NCBI RefSeq assembly: GCF_004745825.1
Contig: NZ_SRLA01000001.1
Location: 1-64,000 of the forward strand
Direction: 5' to 3'
Origin: Hymenobacter fodinae
GTDB lineage: Bacteria; Bacteroidota; Bacteroidia; Cytophagales; Hymenobacteraceae
DNA length: 64,000 bases
Of the stretch, positions 7,799 through 16,840 are shown piece after piece (position 1 is the first letter of the stretch; each line of letters starts with the position of its first letter). Both the position numbers and the translations under genes were made by a program. The notes under the pieces are model-generated. The model did not search any database and was not told where the DNA came from. It was given only the letters and a program-made list of their open reading frames with translations.

Positions 7799-9718
7799 AT
7801 GACTGCCTCAGATTCCCATCTCGCAGAGCGCCTTCCTACTACCATCTACGCCGACTCGGAGCAAGCTTCAGTGGCAGTAGCCCAACAGATTGCTAACCTT
7901 ATTAAGCAACGAGCCAATGAGCAGCGTCCGTGCGTGCTAGGCCTAGCTACTGGCTCTACACCCACTCGACTGTACGAAGAGCTTGTTCGACTGCACCGCG
8001 AGGAAGGGCTAAGCTTTCGGCACGTTATAACCTTCAACCTAGACGAGTATTACCCAATGCCCCCAAGCTCTTTGCAGAGCTATGTGCGTTTCATGCACGA
8101 ATATCTGTTTGACCACCTCGATATTCCGGCAGAGCAAATTCACATTCCGGATGGCACGGTGCCCCAAGAACAGGTAACAGAATTCTGCCAGCAATACGAA
8201 GAGCAGATAAAGGACGCCGGTGGCATTGACCTGCAAATTTTGGGGATTGGACGCACTGGCCACATTGGCTTTAATGAGCCAGGCTCGGGGGCTAATTCTC
8301 GAACCCGGCTAATTACCCTAGACCATATTACCCGAACCGATGCGGCCTCAGACTTTTATGGCGAGGAAAACGTGCCACGCCGGGCCATAACAATGGGCGT
8401 AGGTACCATTCTAGAGGCCCGCCAAGTGGTATTGCTGGCCTGGGGTGAGGGTAAGGCTGCGGTAGTCAAGCGAATGGTAGAAGGCGAAATGACGGACTCA
8501 GTGCCCGCTACCTACCTGCAGAAGCACCCGAATGTGCAGGTAGTACTAGATGAAGCAGCTAGCGCGGAACTTACCCGCATTAAAAGCCCCTGGCTAGTAG
8601 GCGCTACTCTTAACTGGCAGGACGATGCCAACCGTCGGAAGGCAGTGACTTGGCTGGCTCGCAAGCTACAGAAGCCTATCCTGAAGCTAACGGACCAAGA
8701 ATATAATGAGTACGGGCTCTCGGCGCTACTTGCGGAATCAGGACTGGCCTACGATCTGAACATCAAAGTATTCAACCAGTTGCAGCGTACCATTACGGGG
8801 TGGCCCGGCGGGAAACCCAATGCCGACGATACCAACCGGCCGGAGCGGGCCGCTCCCTTTCCTAAACGCGTCCTTATCTTTTCCCCTCACCCCGACGATG
8901 ACGTTATATCAATGGGAGGTACTTTGCTACGGCTGGTAGACCAGGGGCATGAGGTGCATGTGGCCTACCAAACCAGCGGCAACATTGCCGTATTCGATGA
9001 TGAGGCCATCCGATTTGCAGAATTTGTGGCGGAGTATGACGAAGCGTTTAGACTAGATGAGCAACCAGCCGAAACACTGTACCGCCGGGTAACAGATTTT
9101 CTCCAGCACAAAGCACCAGGCCAGGTAGACTCAGAGGAAGTGCAACAGATTAAGGGCCTTATTCGGCGGGGCGAGGCAAAAAGCGCTTGCCGGTACGCAG
9201 GCATCCCGGATGAGAACATACACTTCCTTGACTTGCCCTTTTACGAAACAGGCCGGGTTCGGAAGAAGCCGATTGGGGAAGAAGACATTCGCCTCACAAT
9301 AGAACTTCTGAACCAGATAGCCCCGCAGCAGATTTACGCTGCCGGCGACTTATCTGACCCGCATGGCACGCACCGCGTGTGTCTACAGGCCGTGTTTGAA
9401 GCCCTTCGGCGGTTGAAAGCCAATAACACTTCGTGGCTTCCGGATTGCTGGCTGTGGTTGTATCGGGGCGCCTGGCAGGAGTGGGACATCGACCAGATTG
9501 AAATGGCAATACCGCTTTCTCCGCAGGAGCTGGTCCGTAAACGCCGCGCAATCTTCAAGCACCAATCACAGAAAGACCGGCCTCTATTTCCGGGCGCCGA
9601 CCAACGTGAGTTTTGGCAGCGTGCTGAAGACCGCAACCGTACTACCGCGCAGCTCTACGATTTACTAGGCCTCCCGGAATATGAGGCGATTGAGGCGTTT
9701 GTCCGCTGGCACTTCTAA
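7799..9718 (+). CDS. nagB: Glucosamine-6-phosphate deaminase fused to a PIG-L/LmbE deacetylase domain
   Basis: The 639-residue protein has an N-terminal NagB domain (about 15-275), which converts glucosamine-6-phosphate to fructose-6-phosphate and ammonia. It has the general-base Asp82 in LDEYY and His155/Glu160 in the GHIGFNEP loop. The Asp found in E. coli NagB just before that His (D141) is Thr153 here. After a linker, a PIG-L (LmbE-like) zinc-dependent deacetylase domain (about 350-620) has the metal-binding HPDDD at 364-368 and a DPHGTH motif. Such fusions are known in Bacteroidota, where the second domain may deacetylate GlcNAc-type substrates. The gene is a single unit. Its 3' end overlaps the convergent J-domain gene by 77 bp. 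Confidence 0.9.
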   Translation: MTASDSHLAERLPTTIYADSEQASVAVAQQIANLIKQRANEQRPCVLGLATGSTPTRLYEELVRLHREEGLSFRHVITFNLDEYYPMPPSSLQSYVRFMHEYLFDHLDIPAEQIHIPDGTVPQEQVTEFCQQYEEQIKDAGGIDLQILGIGRTGHIGFNEPGSGANSRTRLITLDHITRTDAASDFYGEENVPRRAITMGVGTILEARQVVLLAWGEGKAAVVKRMVEGEMTDSVPATYLQKHPNVQVVLDEAASAELTRIKSPWLVGATLNWQDDANRRKAVTWLARKLQKPILKLTDQEYNEYGLSALLAESGLAYDLNIKVFNQLQRTITGWPGGKPNADDTNRPERAAPFPKRVLIFSPHPDDDVISMGGTLLRLVDQGHEVHVAYQTSGNIAVFDDEAIRFAEFVAEYDEAFRLDEQPAETLYRRVTDFLQHKAPGQVDSEEVQQIKGLIRRGEAKSACRYAGIPDENIHFLDLPFYETGRVRKKPIGEEDIRLTIELLNQIAPQQIYAAGDLSDPHGTHRVCLQAVFEALRRLKANNTSWLPDCWLWLYRGAWQEWDIDQIEMAIPLSPQELVRKRRAIFKHQSQKDRPLFPGADQREFWQRAEDRNRTTAQLYDLLGLPEYEAIEAFVRWHF

Positions 9719-10937
9719 GCCCAGAGGTCGAGTCAGGTGGCGCTACTACTTCAATGCGCTGCTTGGCTTGGCTGCGTGGTAATACTTGAGCACTATCCGG
9801 AATACAGCAAGCTTCCTGTTGAGCCGTTTGCGCAAACAGGTAGCCCTGCACTATGGCTCTGTGAAAATACTCGCAGGCATCAACTACCGACCCTTCCTGC
9901 TGAGCTACTCTTCCGAGCAAGAAATACACTTGGCCGCTGCGCGGAGTAAGAGTCAAAACCTGCCAGTAATCGGCACGAGCGGCGGCGAAATCCCGTAGCT
10001 TATATCTGGCTAGGCCTCGGTATAATAATAAACGAGCTACAAGGGTAGGGTGCTTAGCATAACGTAGACCAATGCTAAAATCACGGACTGCACCTGAATA
10101 GCGTCTTTTTACAAACAACAAGTCTTCTCCCCGCCCCAAACGGGCCCCAGCCAGAGTAGAGTCGAGTGATAAGGCTTGCTCGAAGGCTATTTGTGCGGAG
10201 TCGGGCTGATGCAGCATCGCATGGCACTGGCCTAGTCGCCACCACAGCATAGCTTGTTGCGGCGCTTCTGTTACTACTTGTAGCGCGGTCCGGTAGTCTT
10301 GCTGGGCGCTTTCGTACTCGTGGTAGATGAGTTGCGAAATCTCACCCCGCCGCTGGAGCGCCCGCACATGGCGAGGCTTAAACTCCAGCGTTTCAGAAAA
10401 GTAATTGTGAGCGGTGCTCCATTCGCCGTAACTGTAAGCCTCTATGCCATCGTCGTAATTGCTAGTGGCCGTTATGTAGTCCATTGTCACCTTCACAGAA
10501 GCAATGAACAAAAGCAGGCCTAGCAGCAATAAGCTCAGAAGCCAATAGTCGCGCCTGGTGAATTTTACCCGTTTGCGCGAAATATTATGATACGACCTCT
10601 CCGCCGACCCAGCGGGCCGACGAGTGCGCAGAGGCGCGGGCGGAGGCATAGGCACGCCGTAGAGATGCTGTGACTGCGCCCGGAACTGCTGTTGCCGACG
10701 AAGCTCCTCGGCACGACGAGCGGCTATGCTCAATTGGTAGTCGTACTGCGCACGTCGGCGGGGCTCTCCGAGCACATGATACGCAGCCGCTACGGCCTTA
10801 AACAAGTCTTCGTACAACGTACTTCCCCCGTGTTTATCAGGGTGATACTGTATAGCTAAGCGCTTGTAAGCCAGCTTGATCTCACTAGCCGAGGCGGTAG
10901 CTGATACTCCTAAAACCTGGTAATGATTCTGGCTCAA
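9642..10937 (-). CDS. J-domain protein with one membrane segment and TPR repeats
   Basis: The 431-residue protein starts with a J domain (5-68) containing the HPD tripeptide at 32-34 that stimulates Hsp70 ATPase. A basic linker leads to one transmembrane helix near 132-152, then about five TPR repeats (155-370). It probably recruits DnaK to a membrane-bound assembly, but the client is unknown. The last 25 codons overlap the end of nagB on the opposite strand and read as low-complexity tail, which suggests that an earlier stop was lost. The domain reading is secure, the biological role is inference. Confidence 0.85.
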   Translation of the reverse strand: MSQNHYQVLGVSATASASEIKLAYKRLAIQYHPDKHGGSTLYEDLFKAVAAAYHVLGEPRRRAQYDYQLSIAARRAEELRRQQQFRAQSQHLYGVPMPPPAPLRTRRPAGSAERSYHNISRKRVKFTRRDYWLLSLLLLGLLLFIASVKVTMDYITATSNYDDGIEAYSYGEWSTAHNYFSETLEFKPRHVRALQRRGEISQLIYHEYESAQQDYRTALQVVTEAPQQAMLWWRLGQCHAMLHQPDSAQIAFEQALSLDSTLAGARLGRGEDLLFVKRRYSGAVRDFSIGLRYAKHPTLVARLLLYRGLARYKLRDFAAARADYWQVLTLTPRSGQVYFLLGRVAQQEGSVVDACEYFHRAIVQGYLFAQTAQQEACCIPDSAQVLPRSQAKQRIEVVAPPDSTSGLRSASGQTPQSPHIPGGLVNRRAAR

Positions 10938-11085
10938 AATGCGACAATATATAGTAAAAGTACGTCAATTTTCAGACACTACGTACACTTTTCCGTATGA
11001 AGAAGCTCTTTGAAATGCAGGCTCCTATCCTGCTTTCTGACGCCTGACACTGTACCATTGTTCCCTGTTCAATTCTCTTTATCGT

Positions 11086-11475
11086 ATGGGCCTCTTCTCC
11101 ACTGACGACGACGATACCAGCAAAACGCCGCGCACCGACAATATGGTGAGCAACCTGATGGGCTACCTCGATACGCGTATTGATTTAGTGCGTTTAGAGA
11201 CTCAGGAGAAGGTAAAACACGTCTTCATAGGCACTATGCACGGGGTAGCCATGGCTACCATTGGGCTGATGTTCTTTTTGTTTTTGAATGTGTTCATTGC
11301 CCTGCTGCTGAATGATGTATTAGACAGCACTTTCTGGGGTTTTGGTATTGTAGCTGCCTTCTATCTACTTCTACTTATCATTTTCATTGTAGGAGTCGAC
11401 AAAAAAATGTTCCAGGGATTGGCTGACAAGCTGCTGGACAACACGATTTATAAATCCGACAAACGCCAAGCTTAA
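11086..11475 (+). CDS. Phage-holin-3_6-family (DUF1469-like) membrane protein
   Basis: The 129-residue protein has a charged N-terminus, an amphipathic helix (about 25-47, YLDTRIDLVRLETQEKV) and two transmembrane helices (about 50-75 and 85-108). This matches the putative Actinobacterial Holin-X / DUF1469 family. In non-phage settings these are ordinary small inner-membrane proteins of unknown function. There are no phage genes around. It is followed 8 nt later by another membrane-associated protein and then by GGGP synthase, which suggests an envelope-lipid operon. Confidence 0.8.
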   Translation: MGLFSTDDDDTSKTPRTDNMVSNLMGYLDTRIDLVRLETQEKVKHVFIGTMHGVAMATIGLMFFLFLNVFIALLLNDVLDSTFWGFGIVAAFYLLLLIIFIVGVDKKMFQGLADKLLDNTIYKSDKRQA

Positions 11476-11483
11476 TCGAACAC

Positions 11484-12257
11484 ATGGCTGATCTGCATAA
11501 CCCGCTGTTTGAGGACGAAAAGGAGTTTTTGGAGCGCCAGAAACTTGAATATGAACGCGCCCTGAAGGGAGACGTTGAGGTAATTAAAGCTAAAACCCAG
11601 ACCGTTGGTAAATACGCGGCTATTGGAGCTGGTGTATTAGGTGGGATTTGGCTATTATCTAAAGCGTTTGGAAGCAAAAAGAAGGAGTTAGGACCTGGAA
11701 AGAAAAGCCGGCGCCAGCAAAAAGCTTTAGCTACTAATACCTCTGGTCGCCGACTGCGCGGCAGTGCTGCCCGTTTGCAGCGTCCTTCCGCTTTAACTGG
11801 CGTAGATACTGCTGTGGCCGATGACTTGGGCTTTGGTACTGGTCATCACCAGTACGACCGAGGTCAGACACATGGCCGGGCTCATATCGCTCCCGAGGTG
11901 TACCACACCGACGCCGACCCCTTCGCCCCAGTAAACTACGCTGCCAGCTCCGACCGGATACCCGCTTATCGTTACCAAGCCGAAGAAGAGGAGCCGGCCC
12001 CGCAAGGAGAGGCTTCTTCCATAGTCGCATCAGCGCTCAAGTCGTTTCTGCAGTCGGATACGGGCAAGATGCTAGTAGCCCAGGCTTCGGCCGTGCTGAT
12101 GGCCTACGTTGCAAAGAAAGCTGGCGACTATTTGCCTATCCTTAAAAATCCCGACCTTGCATCTTCCGCTAACGGCTACCATACGGAGCCGGAGACCCGG
12201 GATGTAGAGTTTACTTACCACGACGACGACGCGGATGCGCCTCACCAGTCTTTATGA
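11484..12257 (+). CDS. Hypothetical membrane-associated protein
   Basis: The 257-residue protein is not recognised. It has a charged N-terminal helix, one likely transmembrane segment near 49-66 (AAIGAGVLGGIWLLSKAF), a long basic and disordered middle (70-165), and a second hydrophobic amphipathic stretch near 185-215 (AQASAVLMAYVAKK). It starts 8 nt after the holin-like gene, and its 3' end overlaps the GGGP synthase start by 23 bp in another frame, so the three genes are probably translated from one mRNA. YtxH-like small membrane proteins often accompany DUF1469 proteins, and this may be a divergent form. Confidence 0.7.
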   Translation: MADLHNPLFEDEKEFLERQKLEYERALKGDVEVIKAKTQTVGKYAAIGAGVLGGIWLLSKAFGSKKKELGPGKKSRRQQKALATNTSGRRLRGSAARLQRPSALTGVDTAVADDLGFGTGHHQYDRGQTHGRAHIAPEVYHTDADPFAPVNYAASSDRIPAYRYQAEEEEPAPQGEASSIVASALKSFLQSDTGKMLVAQASAVLMAYVAKKAGDYLPILKNPDLASSANGYHTEPETRDVEFTYHDDDADAPHQSL

Positions 12258-13014
12258 TGCCCTGACTAAACGCCGCAACCACGGCCAGAAGTCGTTGGCA
12301 ATTTTACTTGACCCTGACCATTTGGATGAGGCAAATTGCCGGCACATTTTAGAGCTAAGCGAAAAACATCCGGTCGATTACTTTTTTATGGGCGGCAGTC
12401 TGGTGATGAGTTCTCACCAGGCTGCCCTCATTCGTTTCATAAAGAGCCGGTCGAGCGTACCTGTTCTGCTTTTCCCCAGCAACAGTCTACACCTCGATGA
12501 GCAAGCCGACGGCATTCTGCTATTGTCGTTGATTTCTGGCCGTAACCCCGATTTCTTGATCGGCCAACACGTTATTGCAGCGCCCTTACTGCGCCAGAGT
12601 AACCTGCAGATTTTGCCTACTGGCTATATGCTGGTAGACACCGGGCGACAGACTACGGCTAGCTACATGAGCGGCACCACTCCCCTACCCTACGATAAGC
12701 CCGCTATTGCTGCCTGTACTGCGATGGCCGGCGAGCAGCTAGGCCTCCGCTTGATGTACCTAGATGGCGGTAGTGGAGCTATGTACCCCGTGTCGTCGGC
12801 CATGATTCGGGCGGTACGGCAAGCAACTGAGGTACCTCTGATTGTTGGGGGCGGTATCAATACCGTTGATAAGGCTCAAGCAGCGCTCGTAGCCGGAGCC
12901 GATGTGATAGTAGTAGGTAATCAAATAGAGAAAAACCGTGACTTCTTGGGGGAAGTATCGAAAGTGGTACGCAGCTTTAATGCCATCAAGAATATGAGTC
13001 CAGAGCCACAGTAA
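12235..13014 (+). CDS. Geranylgeranylglyceryl/heptaprenylglyceryl phosphate synthase
   Basis: The 259-residue TIM-barrel protein belongs to the PcrB/GGGPS family, which joins sn-glycerol-1-phosphate to a polyprenyl diphosphate through an ether bond. Visible motifs are LDPDHLD near the N-terminus, FMGGSLV, YLDGGSGA in the middle, and the phosphate-binding GGGINT and VAGADVIVVGN at the C-terminus. Bacteroidota are known to have GGGPS enzymes of archaeal type. The lipid made here cannot be inferred. A polyprenyl diphosphate synthetase that could supply the substrate is encoded at 56.9-57.9 kb. The start overlaps the upstream gene, which implies translational coupling. Confidence 0.9.
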   Translation: MRLTSLYDALTKRRNHGQKSLAILLDPDHLDEANCRHILELSEKHPVDYFFMGGSLVMSSHQAALIRFIKSRSSVPVLLFPSNSLHLDEQADGILLLSLISGRNPDFLIGQHVIAAPLLRQSNLQILPTGYMLVDTGRQTTASYMSGTTPLPYDKPAIAACTAMAGEQLGLRLMYLDGGSGAMYPVSSAMIRAVRQATEVPLIVGGGINTVDKAQAALVAGADVIVVGNQIEKNRDFLGEVSKVVRSFNAIKNMSPEPQ

Positions 13015-13041
13015 ATACACATGCTTTAGGCCACCTAGTAA

Positions 13042-13081
13042 CGGAAAGCGCCGCTCCCATAAATGAGAGCGGCGCTTTCCG
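13042..13081. terminator. Bidirectional terminator between GGGPS and AraC genes
   Basis: A perfect 15-bp GC-rich stem (13042-13056 and 13067-13081) with a 10-nt loop lies between two convergent genes, 27 nt after one stop and 17 nt after the other. Confidence 0.85.
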
Positions 13082-13098
13082 TTGCCAGCTTACTGCAA

Positions 13099-14022
13099 TT
13101 AGATGTTCATAGCAGATTCGCGGCGGCGCATTTTACCGGCCGGAATACCAAACATCATTTTAAAGCGGCGACAGAAATAGGCTGTATCCTTGTAGCCTAC
13201 CTCTTTACCAATATCGCGGATGCTCTTCTTAGTAGTTCGGAGCAAGAATACGGCGCGTTCCATGCGCTGGTACTCAATGTAATCTTGCGGGTTGATGCCC
13301 GTGAGCATCTTGAAGTACTGGCCTACGTAGTCTTCACTTACGTTAGCCACACCCGAAAGCACCTTGTTCGACAAGTCGCCACCAATGTTCTCCTTGATGT
13401 AGTTGAACAAATCGATGAGGCGCGGATCCTTGAAATAGGTGCTATTTGTAGCCAATTGCTCCACGAACATCTTGTTTTTCAAGATGTAACGCACAATCTC
13501 TACTACAATATTCTCCGTGTAAATTGTAATGAGACGCTCGCGACCAGGCAATTCCTGCAAGCTTTCTTCTACTACCTTAATGATAAGGTTAGCCAACTTA
13601 GAGTTACCCGTGATTAAGAAAGCCGGTACGTCTAGTGAGGCAAAGAAGTTAACGGAGTCAAATACCTTGGCTTCGAAGCTTACGTGGCTGTGGCTCTCCT
13701 CCGCATCCCCAATCAGATCTAGGTCAGTATTGGAGTGAAAGAACTTGTCTTTATTGCTGATAAGATCATCATTCGTGATGCTCTTCGAAGATGTCTCACC
13801 ATAGGACACTTTCGTGGCCCGGCCACCCGGAATAAACAGCATCTCCCCCTCTTCTACCACCTGCTCCTCGTCGCCGAAGGTAATACGCCCTTTGTGTAGT
13901 AGAATAAGGTTATTGCCCACGTCGTAGTAGTTGCGCACAGTGAAAGGCTGTTGCAACACTAAGTTTTTCGCCTTGATGTAACGAACACCCAGCGACTCTA
14001 TCACTTTATTATAATCTTCCAT
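13099..14022 (-). CDS. AraC-family transcriptional regulator
   Basis: The 307-residue protein has an N-terminal cupin-like sensing region (about 20-130, GNNLILLHKGRITFGDEEQV) and a C-terminal AraC double helix-turn-helix (about 210-300, with IRDIGKEVGYKDTAYFCRRFKMMFGIPAG). The ATG at 14022 is preferred over one 22 codons upstream because the extra stretch looks like untranslated DNA. The neighbouring acyl-CoA dehydrogenase lies upstream on the same strand and ends in a terminator, so the regulator is transcribed alone. Its ligand and targets are not evident. Confidence 0.88.
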   Translation of the reverse strand: MEDYNKVIESLGVRYIKAKNLVLQQPFTVRNYYDVGNNLILLHKGRITFGDEEQVVEEGEMLFIPGGRATKVSYGETSSKSITNDDLISNKDKFFHSNTDLDLIGDAEESHSHVSFEAKVFDSVNFFASLDVPAFLITGNSKLANLIIKVVEESLQELPGRERLITIYTENIVVEIVRYILKNKMFVEQLATNSTYFKDPRLIDLFNYIKENIGGDLSNKVLSGVANVSEDYVGQYFKMLTGINPQDYIEYQRMERAVFLLRTTKKSIRDIGKEVGYKDTAYFCRRFKMMFGIPAGKMRRRESAMNI

Positions 14023-14116
14023 CTGCAGCGAGTGACTGTGTAACGTAAGTGGATCGGAGAAATAGCACCCCCGACTTATGTAATGCAAAATAACATATAA
14101 AAATTCACAAAAAGAA

Positions 14117-14143
14117 AAACCCAGCCAAAAATTGACTGGGTTT
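14117..14143 (-). terminator. Terminator after acyl-CoA dehydrogenase
   Basis: An 8-bp stem (AAACCCAG and CTGGGTTT) is followed by TTTTTCTTTTT on the minus strand, 36 nt beyond the stop. Confidence 0.75.
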
Positions 14144-14178
14144 AATGCAATGATTCTGGCTTTTAGGCAAATCTAATC

Positions 14179-15318
14179 CTACTTTAGGATTTCACGAGAG
14201 ATTACAATTTTCTGAATCTCAGAGGTTCCCTCATAGATCTGCGTGATTTTGGCATCACGCATCAAACGCTCAACGTGGAATTCTTTTACGAATCCGTAGC
14301 CCCCATGCACCTGCACCGCCTCAACGGCAGTGTCCATGGCTACCTTAGAGGCAAACAGTTTTGCCATAGCACCAGACTTCGCGTAATCTTGATGGGCATC
14401 TTTGTCATTCGCGGCCTGCAAGCACAGTAGGCGAGCTGCATCGATGTTGGTTGCCATATCCGCCAGCTTGAACTGAATAGCTTGGTGCTGAGAGATTGGC
14501 ACACCAAACGCTTTGCGCTCTTTGGCATACTTCAGCGACAGCTCATAAGCGCCCGAAGCAATACCCAATGCTTGAGAAGCAATACCAATGCGGCCACCTG
14601 CTAGTACCTGCATAGCGAACTTGAAGCCGAAGCCATCTTCGCCAATGCGGTTTTCCTTAGGCACTTTCACGTCCGTAAACATCAACGAATGCGTGTCGGA
14701 ACCGCGAATACCCAGCTTATTTTCTTTCGGACCAACTACAAAACCAGGAGTATCTTTCTCCACAATGATGGCGTTGATACCCCGGTGCTTCAGCTCTGGG
14801 TTGGTCTGGGCAATAACAATGTATACCGAGGCGGAAGAACCGTTGGTAATCCAGTTCTTCGTGCCGTTGATAAGGTAATGGTCGCCTTTGTCTTCGGCAG
14901 TAGTACGCTGCATTGTGGCATCAGAACCGGCTTCTGGCTCCGACAAGCAGAACGCGCCGATAATTTCACCGGTTGCCAGCTTAGTCAGGTACTTCTGCTT
15001 CTGCTCTTCGGTGCCGTACTTCTCGATACCCCAGCACACCAGTGAGTTGTTCACGGACATGATAACGGAGCAGGAAGCATCTACTTTGGAAATTTCTTCC
15101 ATAGCCAGCACGTAGCTTACCGTATCCATGCCGCCGCCGCCATACTCGGGGCTTACCATCATACCCATAAAGCCCAGCTCACCCATTTTCTTGATTTGCT
15201 CGGCGGGAAATTTTTGGTGTTCGTCGCGTTCAATAACCCCAGCCCATAGTTCATTTTGGGCGAAGTCGCGGGCAGCAGCCTGAACGGCTAGTTGTTCTTC
15301 AGTGAGCTGAAAATTCAT
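14179..15318 (-). CDS. Acyl-CoA dehydrogenase
   Basis: The 379-residue FAD enzyme has the usual three domains: N-terminal helical, central beta (AFCLSEPEAGSDA around 130) and C-terminal helical. It catalyses the alpha-beta dehydrogenation of acyl-CoA. The catalytic base is predicted as Glu363 in IYEGTSEIQ, its place in short/medium-chain members such as butyryl-CoA dehydrogenase. Chain-length preference cannot be read reliably. Length is normal for the family. No electron-transfer flavoprotein genes are adjacent. The HdrB/C-like pair at 4-6.5 kb could conceivably take such electrons, but nothing in the context links them. Confidence 0.93.
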   Translation of the reverse strand: MNFQLTEEQLAVQAAARDFAQNELWAGVIERDEHQKFPAEQIKKMGELGFMGMMVSPEYGGGGMDTVSYVLAMEEISKVDASCSVIMSVNNSLVCWGIEKYGTEEQKQKYLTKLATGEIIGAFCLSEPEAGSDATMQRTTAEDKGDHYLINGTKNWITNGSSASVYIVIAQTNPELKHRGINAIIVEKDTPGFVVGPKENKLGIRGSDTHSLMFTDVKVPKENRIGEDGFGFKFAMQVLAGGRIGIASQALGIASGAYELSLKYAKERKAFGVPISQHQAIQFKLADMATNIDAARLLCLQAANDKDAHQDYAKSGAMAKLFASKVAMDTAVEAVQVHGGYGFVKEFHVERLMRDAKITQIYEGTSEIQKIVISREILK

Positions 15319-15590
15319 GCGGTGGTAAGGGTGGGGTGGGAAAAATCGTCAGGGAGCACAGCGTATATTCGCTAGCAACCCTCAAAATTAAGCGCCTGAG
15401 TTTGCAGATAACGCAGACTAGGTAGTTTTTTTCGATGCGCTTACAGCTGATAAGGCAATGGATCAGCTTTTTGTTTCCTACCAATCTTTTTTCAGCGAAG
15501 AGCAACTTGCTGGTTGTCGCCTTTCTACACTACATAGCTATAGTAGGATGCTATGGCTGAACAAGGCAAGTAGACTGGCCTACCAATACA
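15319..15590. other. Intergenic region without visible gene
   Basis: About 270 bp between the acyl-CoA dehydrogenase start and the terminator of the pan operon. Short open frames here lack family resemblance or plausible starts. I see no regulatory element that I can name. Confidence 0.5.
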
Positions 15591-15621
15591 AACCGCCGCC
15601 CCAAGTACTGGAGCGGCGGTT
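15591..15621 (-). terminator. Terminator of the panC-to-zinc-peptidase operon
   Basis: A perfect 9-bp GC-rich stem (AACCGCCGC and GCGGCGGTT) with a 13-nt loop, 25 nt after the stop of the last gene. Confidence 0.7.
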
Positions 15622-15646
15622 GAGTTACTCAGCTTTCAAATACCCA

Positions 15647-16342
15647 TTAGTCGCGGCGGCGTCCCATCAGGAAAGATGCATAATATAAGAGCGTTGCCAG
15701 AGAACCAAGGGCTGCTACCACGTATGTTAGCGCAGCCCACTTCAGGGCATCCTTTGCCATAGCATGCTCCTGAGGAGTTACAATACCCCGACGGTCAATC
15801 CATGCTAAAGCCCGCTTAGAGGCATCAAACTCCACGGGCAAGGTGACAAAACTAAATAGGGTGGTCAGAGCAAACATAGCCACTCCAATCTTCAGAGGAA
15901 GTGGCGTGTTATTCAGCATAATCACGCCCAAAAATAAAAGAATAGGCATGAACTTCGAAACCGCACTCAAGGCGGGTACCATTGCCGAGCGGAATTGCAG
16001 CGCTGCGTAGGCAGTAGCATGCTGCACCGCGTGGCCGCACTCGTGGGCCGCTACGGCCGCCGCCGCCGCTGAGCGGTCAGCATACACCGCTTCGCTGAGG
16101 TTAACGGTCTTGTCGGCTGGATTATAGTGGTCAGTCAAGCTACCGGGGGTCGAGATAACCCGGACATCCGTAATGCCGTGGTCGGCAAGCATTAGTTCGG
16201 CAATCTGCTTGCCGGATAAATTAGATTGTAGGCCTACTTGCGAGTAGCGCTCAAACTTGCTTTGCAAGCGGCGCTGAATGAGCCAACTTGCAATCATCGT
16301 TATGATAACGATGATGTAGGCCGGATTCATTGGGTAATACAT
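15647..16342 (-). CDS. Membrane zinc metallopeptidase, YugP family
   Basis: The 231-residue protein has an N-terminal transmembrane helix (about 8-22), the zinc motif HECGH at 100-104 and two or three further membrane helices (about 120-165 and 200-225). This matches the Peptidase_M membrane zinc peptidase family (YugP type). Substrates of this family are unknown. The gene is last in an operon behind rfaE2, 12 nt downstream. Length is typical. Confidence 0.88.
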   Translation of the reverse strand: MYYPMNPAYIIVIITMIASWLIQRRLQSKFERYSQVGLQSNLSGKQIAELMLADHGITDVRVISTPGSLTDHYNPADKTVNLSEAVYADRSAAAAAVAAHECGHAVQHATAYAALQFRSAMVPALSAVSKFMPILLFLGVIMLNNTPLPLKIGVAMFALTTLFSFVTLPVEFDASKRALAWIDRRGIVTPQEHAMAKDALKWAALTYVVAALGSLATLLYYASFLMGRRRD

Positions 16343-16354
16343 GGTGGAAAGGTC

Positions 16355-16840
16355 TTAGGGAGTGAGATGCGCCTGGATACGCTCGACGATGCGCGTCGTG
16401 CTGTAACCGGCTACAAGTGGTACGGTCAGGACTTGCCCGCCGTTTTGTAACACCACTTCGTGCCCTACAATTCCACTGATTGTATAGTCATCACCCTTGA
16501 CTAGAATATCTGGTACTATGGCTTTTATCAGTGTCAGCGGCGTCTGCTCGTCGAAGAGTACTACTGCATCCACAAACAAAAGAGAGGCCAACACCCGAGC
16601 GCGTGACACTTCGTCTTGGAGCGGCCGGCCGGGCTTCAGGCAGCTTACTGAAGCATCGGTATTAAGGCCTACCACCAGTCGGTCGCCTAAATGCCGGGCT
16701 TTCTCTAGATAATCAACGTGGCCTAGATGCAGTAGATCGAAGCAGCCATTTGTAAAAACTACCCGCTGCCCCTGCGCTTTCCAATCGGCGACCACAGGCA
16801 GTACAGCTTCTAAGGCTAGTATTTTGTCTTTACTCCACAT
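16355..16840 (-). CDS. rfaE2: D-glycero-beta-D-manno-heptose 1-phosphate adenylyltransferase
   Basis: The 161-residue nucleotidyltransferase activates heptose-1-phosphate with ATP for LPS inner-core synthesis. The signature NGCFDLLHLGH at 31-41 contains the HxGH motif, and GDDY and STTRIVERI near the end fit the family. It corresponds to the second domain of E. coli HldE, encoded separately here as in many Bacteroidota. No heptose kinase gene is seen in the window. The start overlaps the upstream flippase gene by 11 bp, indicating a shared transcript. Confidence 0.92.
   Translation of the reverse strand: MWSKDKILALEAVLPVVADWKAQGQRVVFTNGCFDLLHLGHVDYLEKARHLGDRLVVGLNTDASVSCLKPGRPLQDEVSRARVLASLLFVDAVVLFDEQTPLTLIKAIVPDILVKGDDYTISGIVGHEVVLQNGGQVLTVPLVAGYSTTRIVERIQAHLTP

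Noticed and set aside
11086..11475. Prophage holin
   Set aside because: The family occurs widely outside phages, and no phage gene is near.
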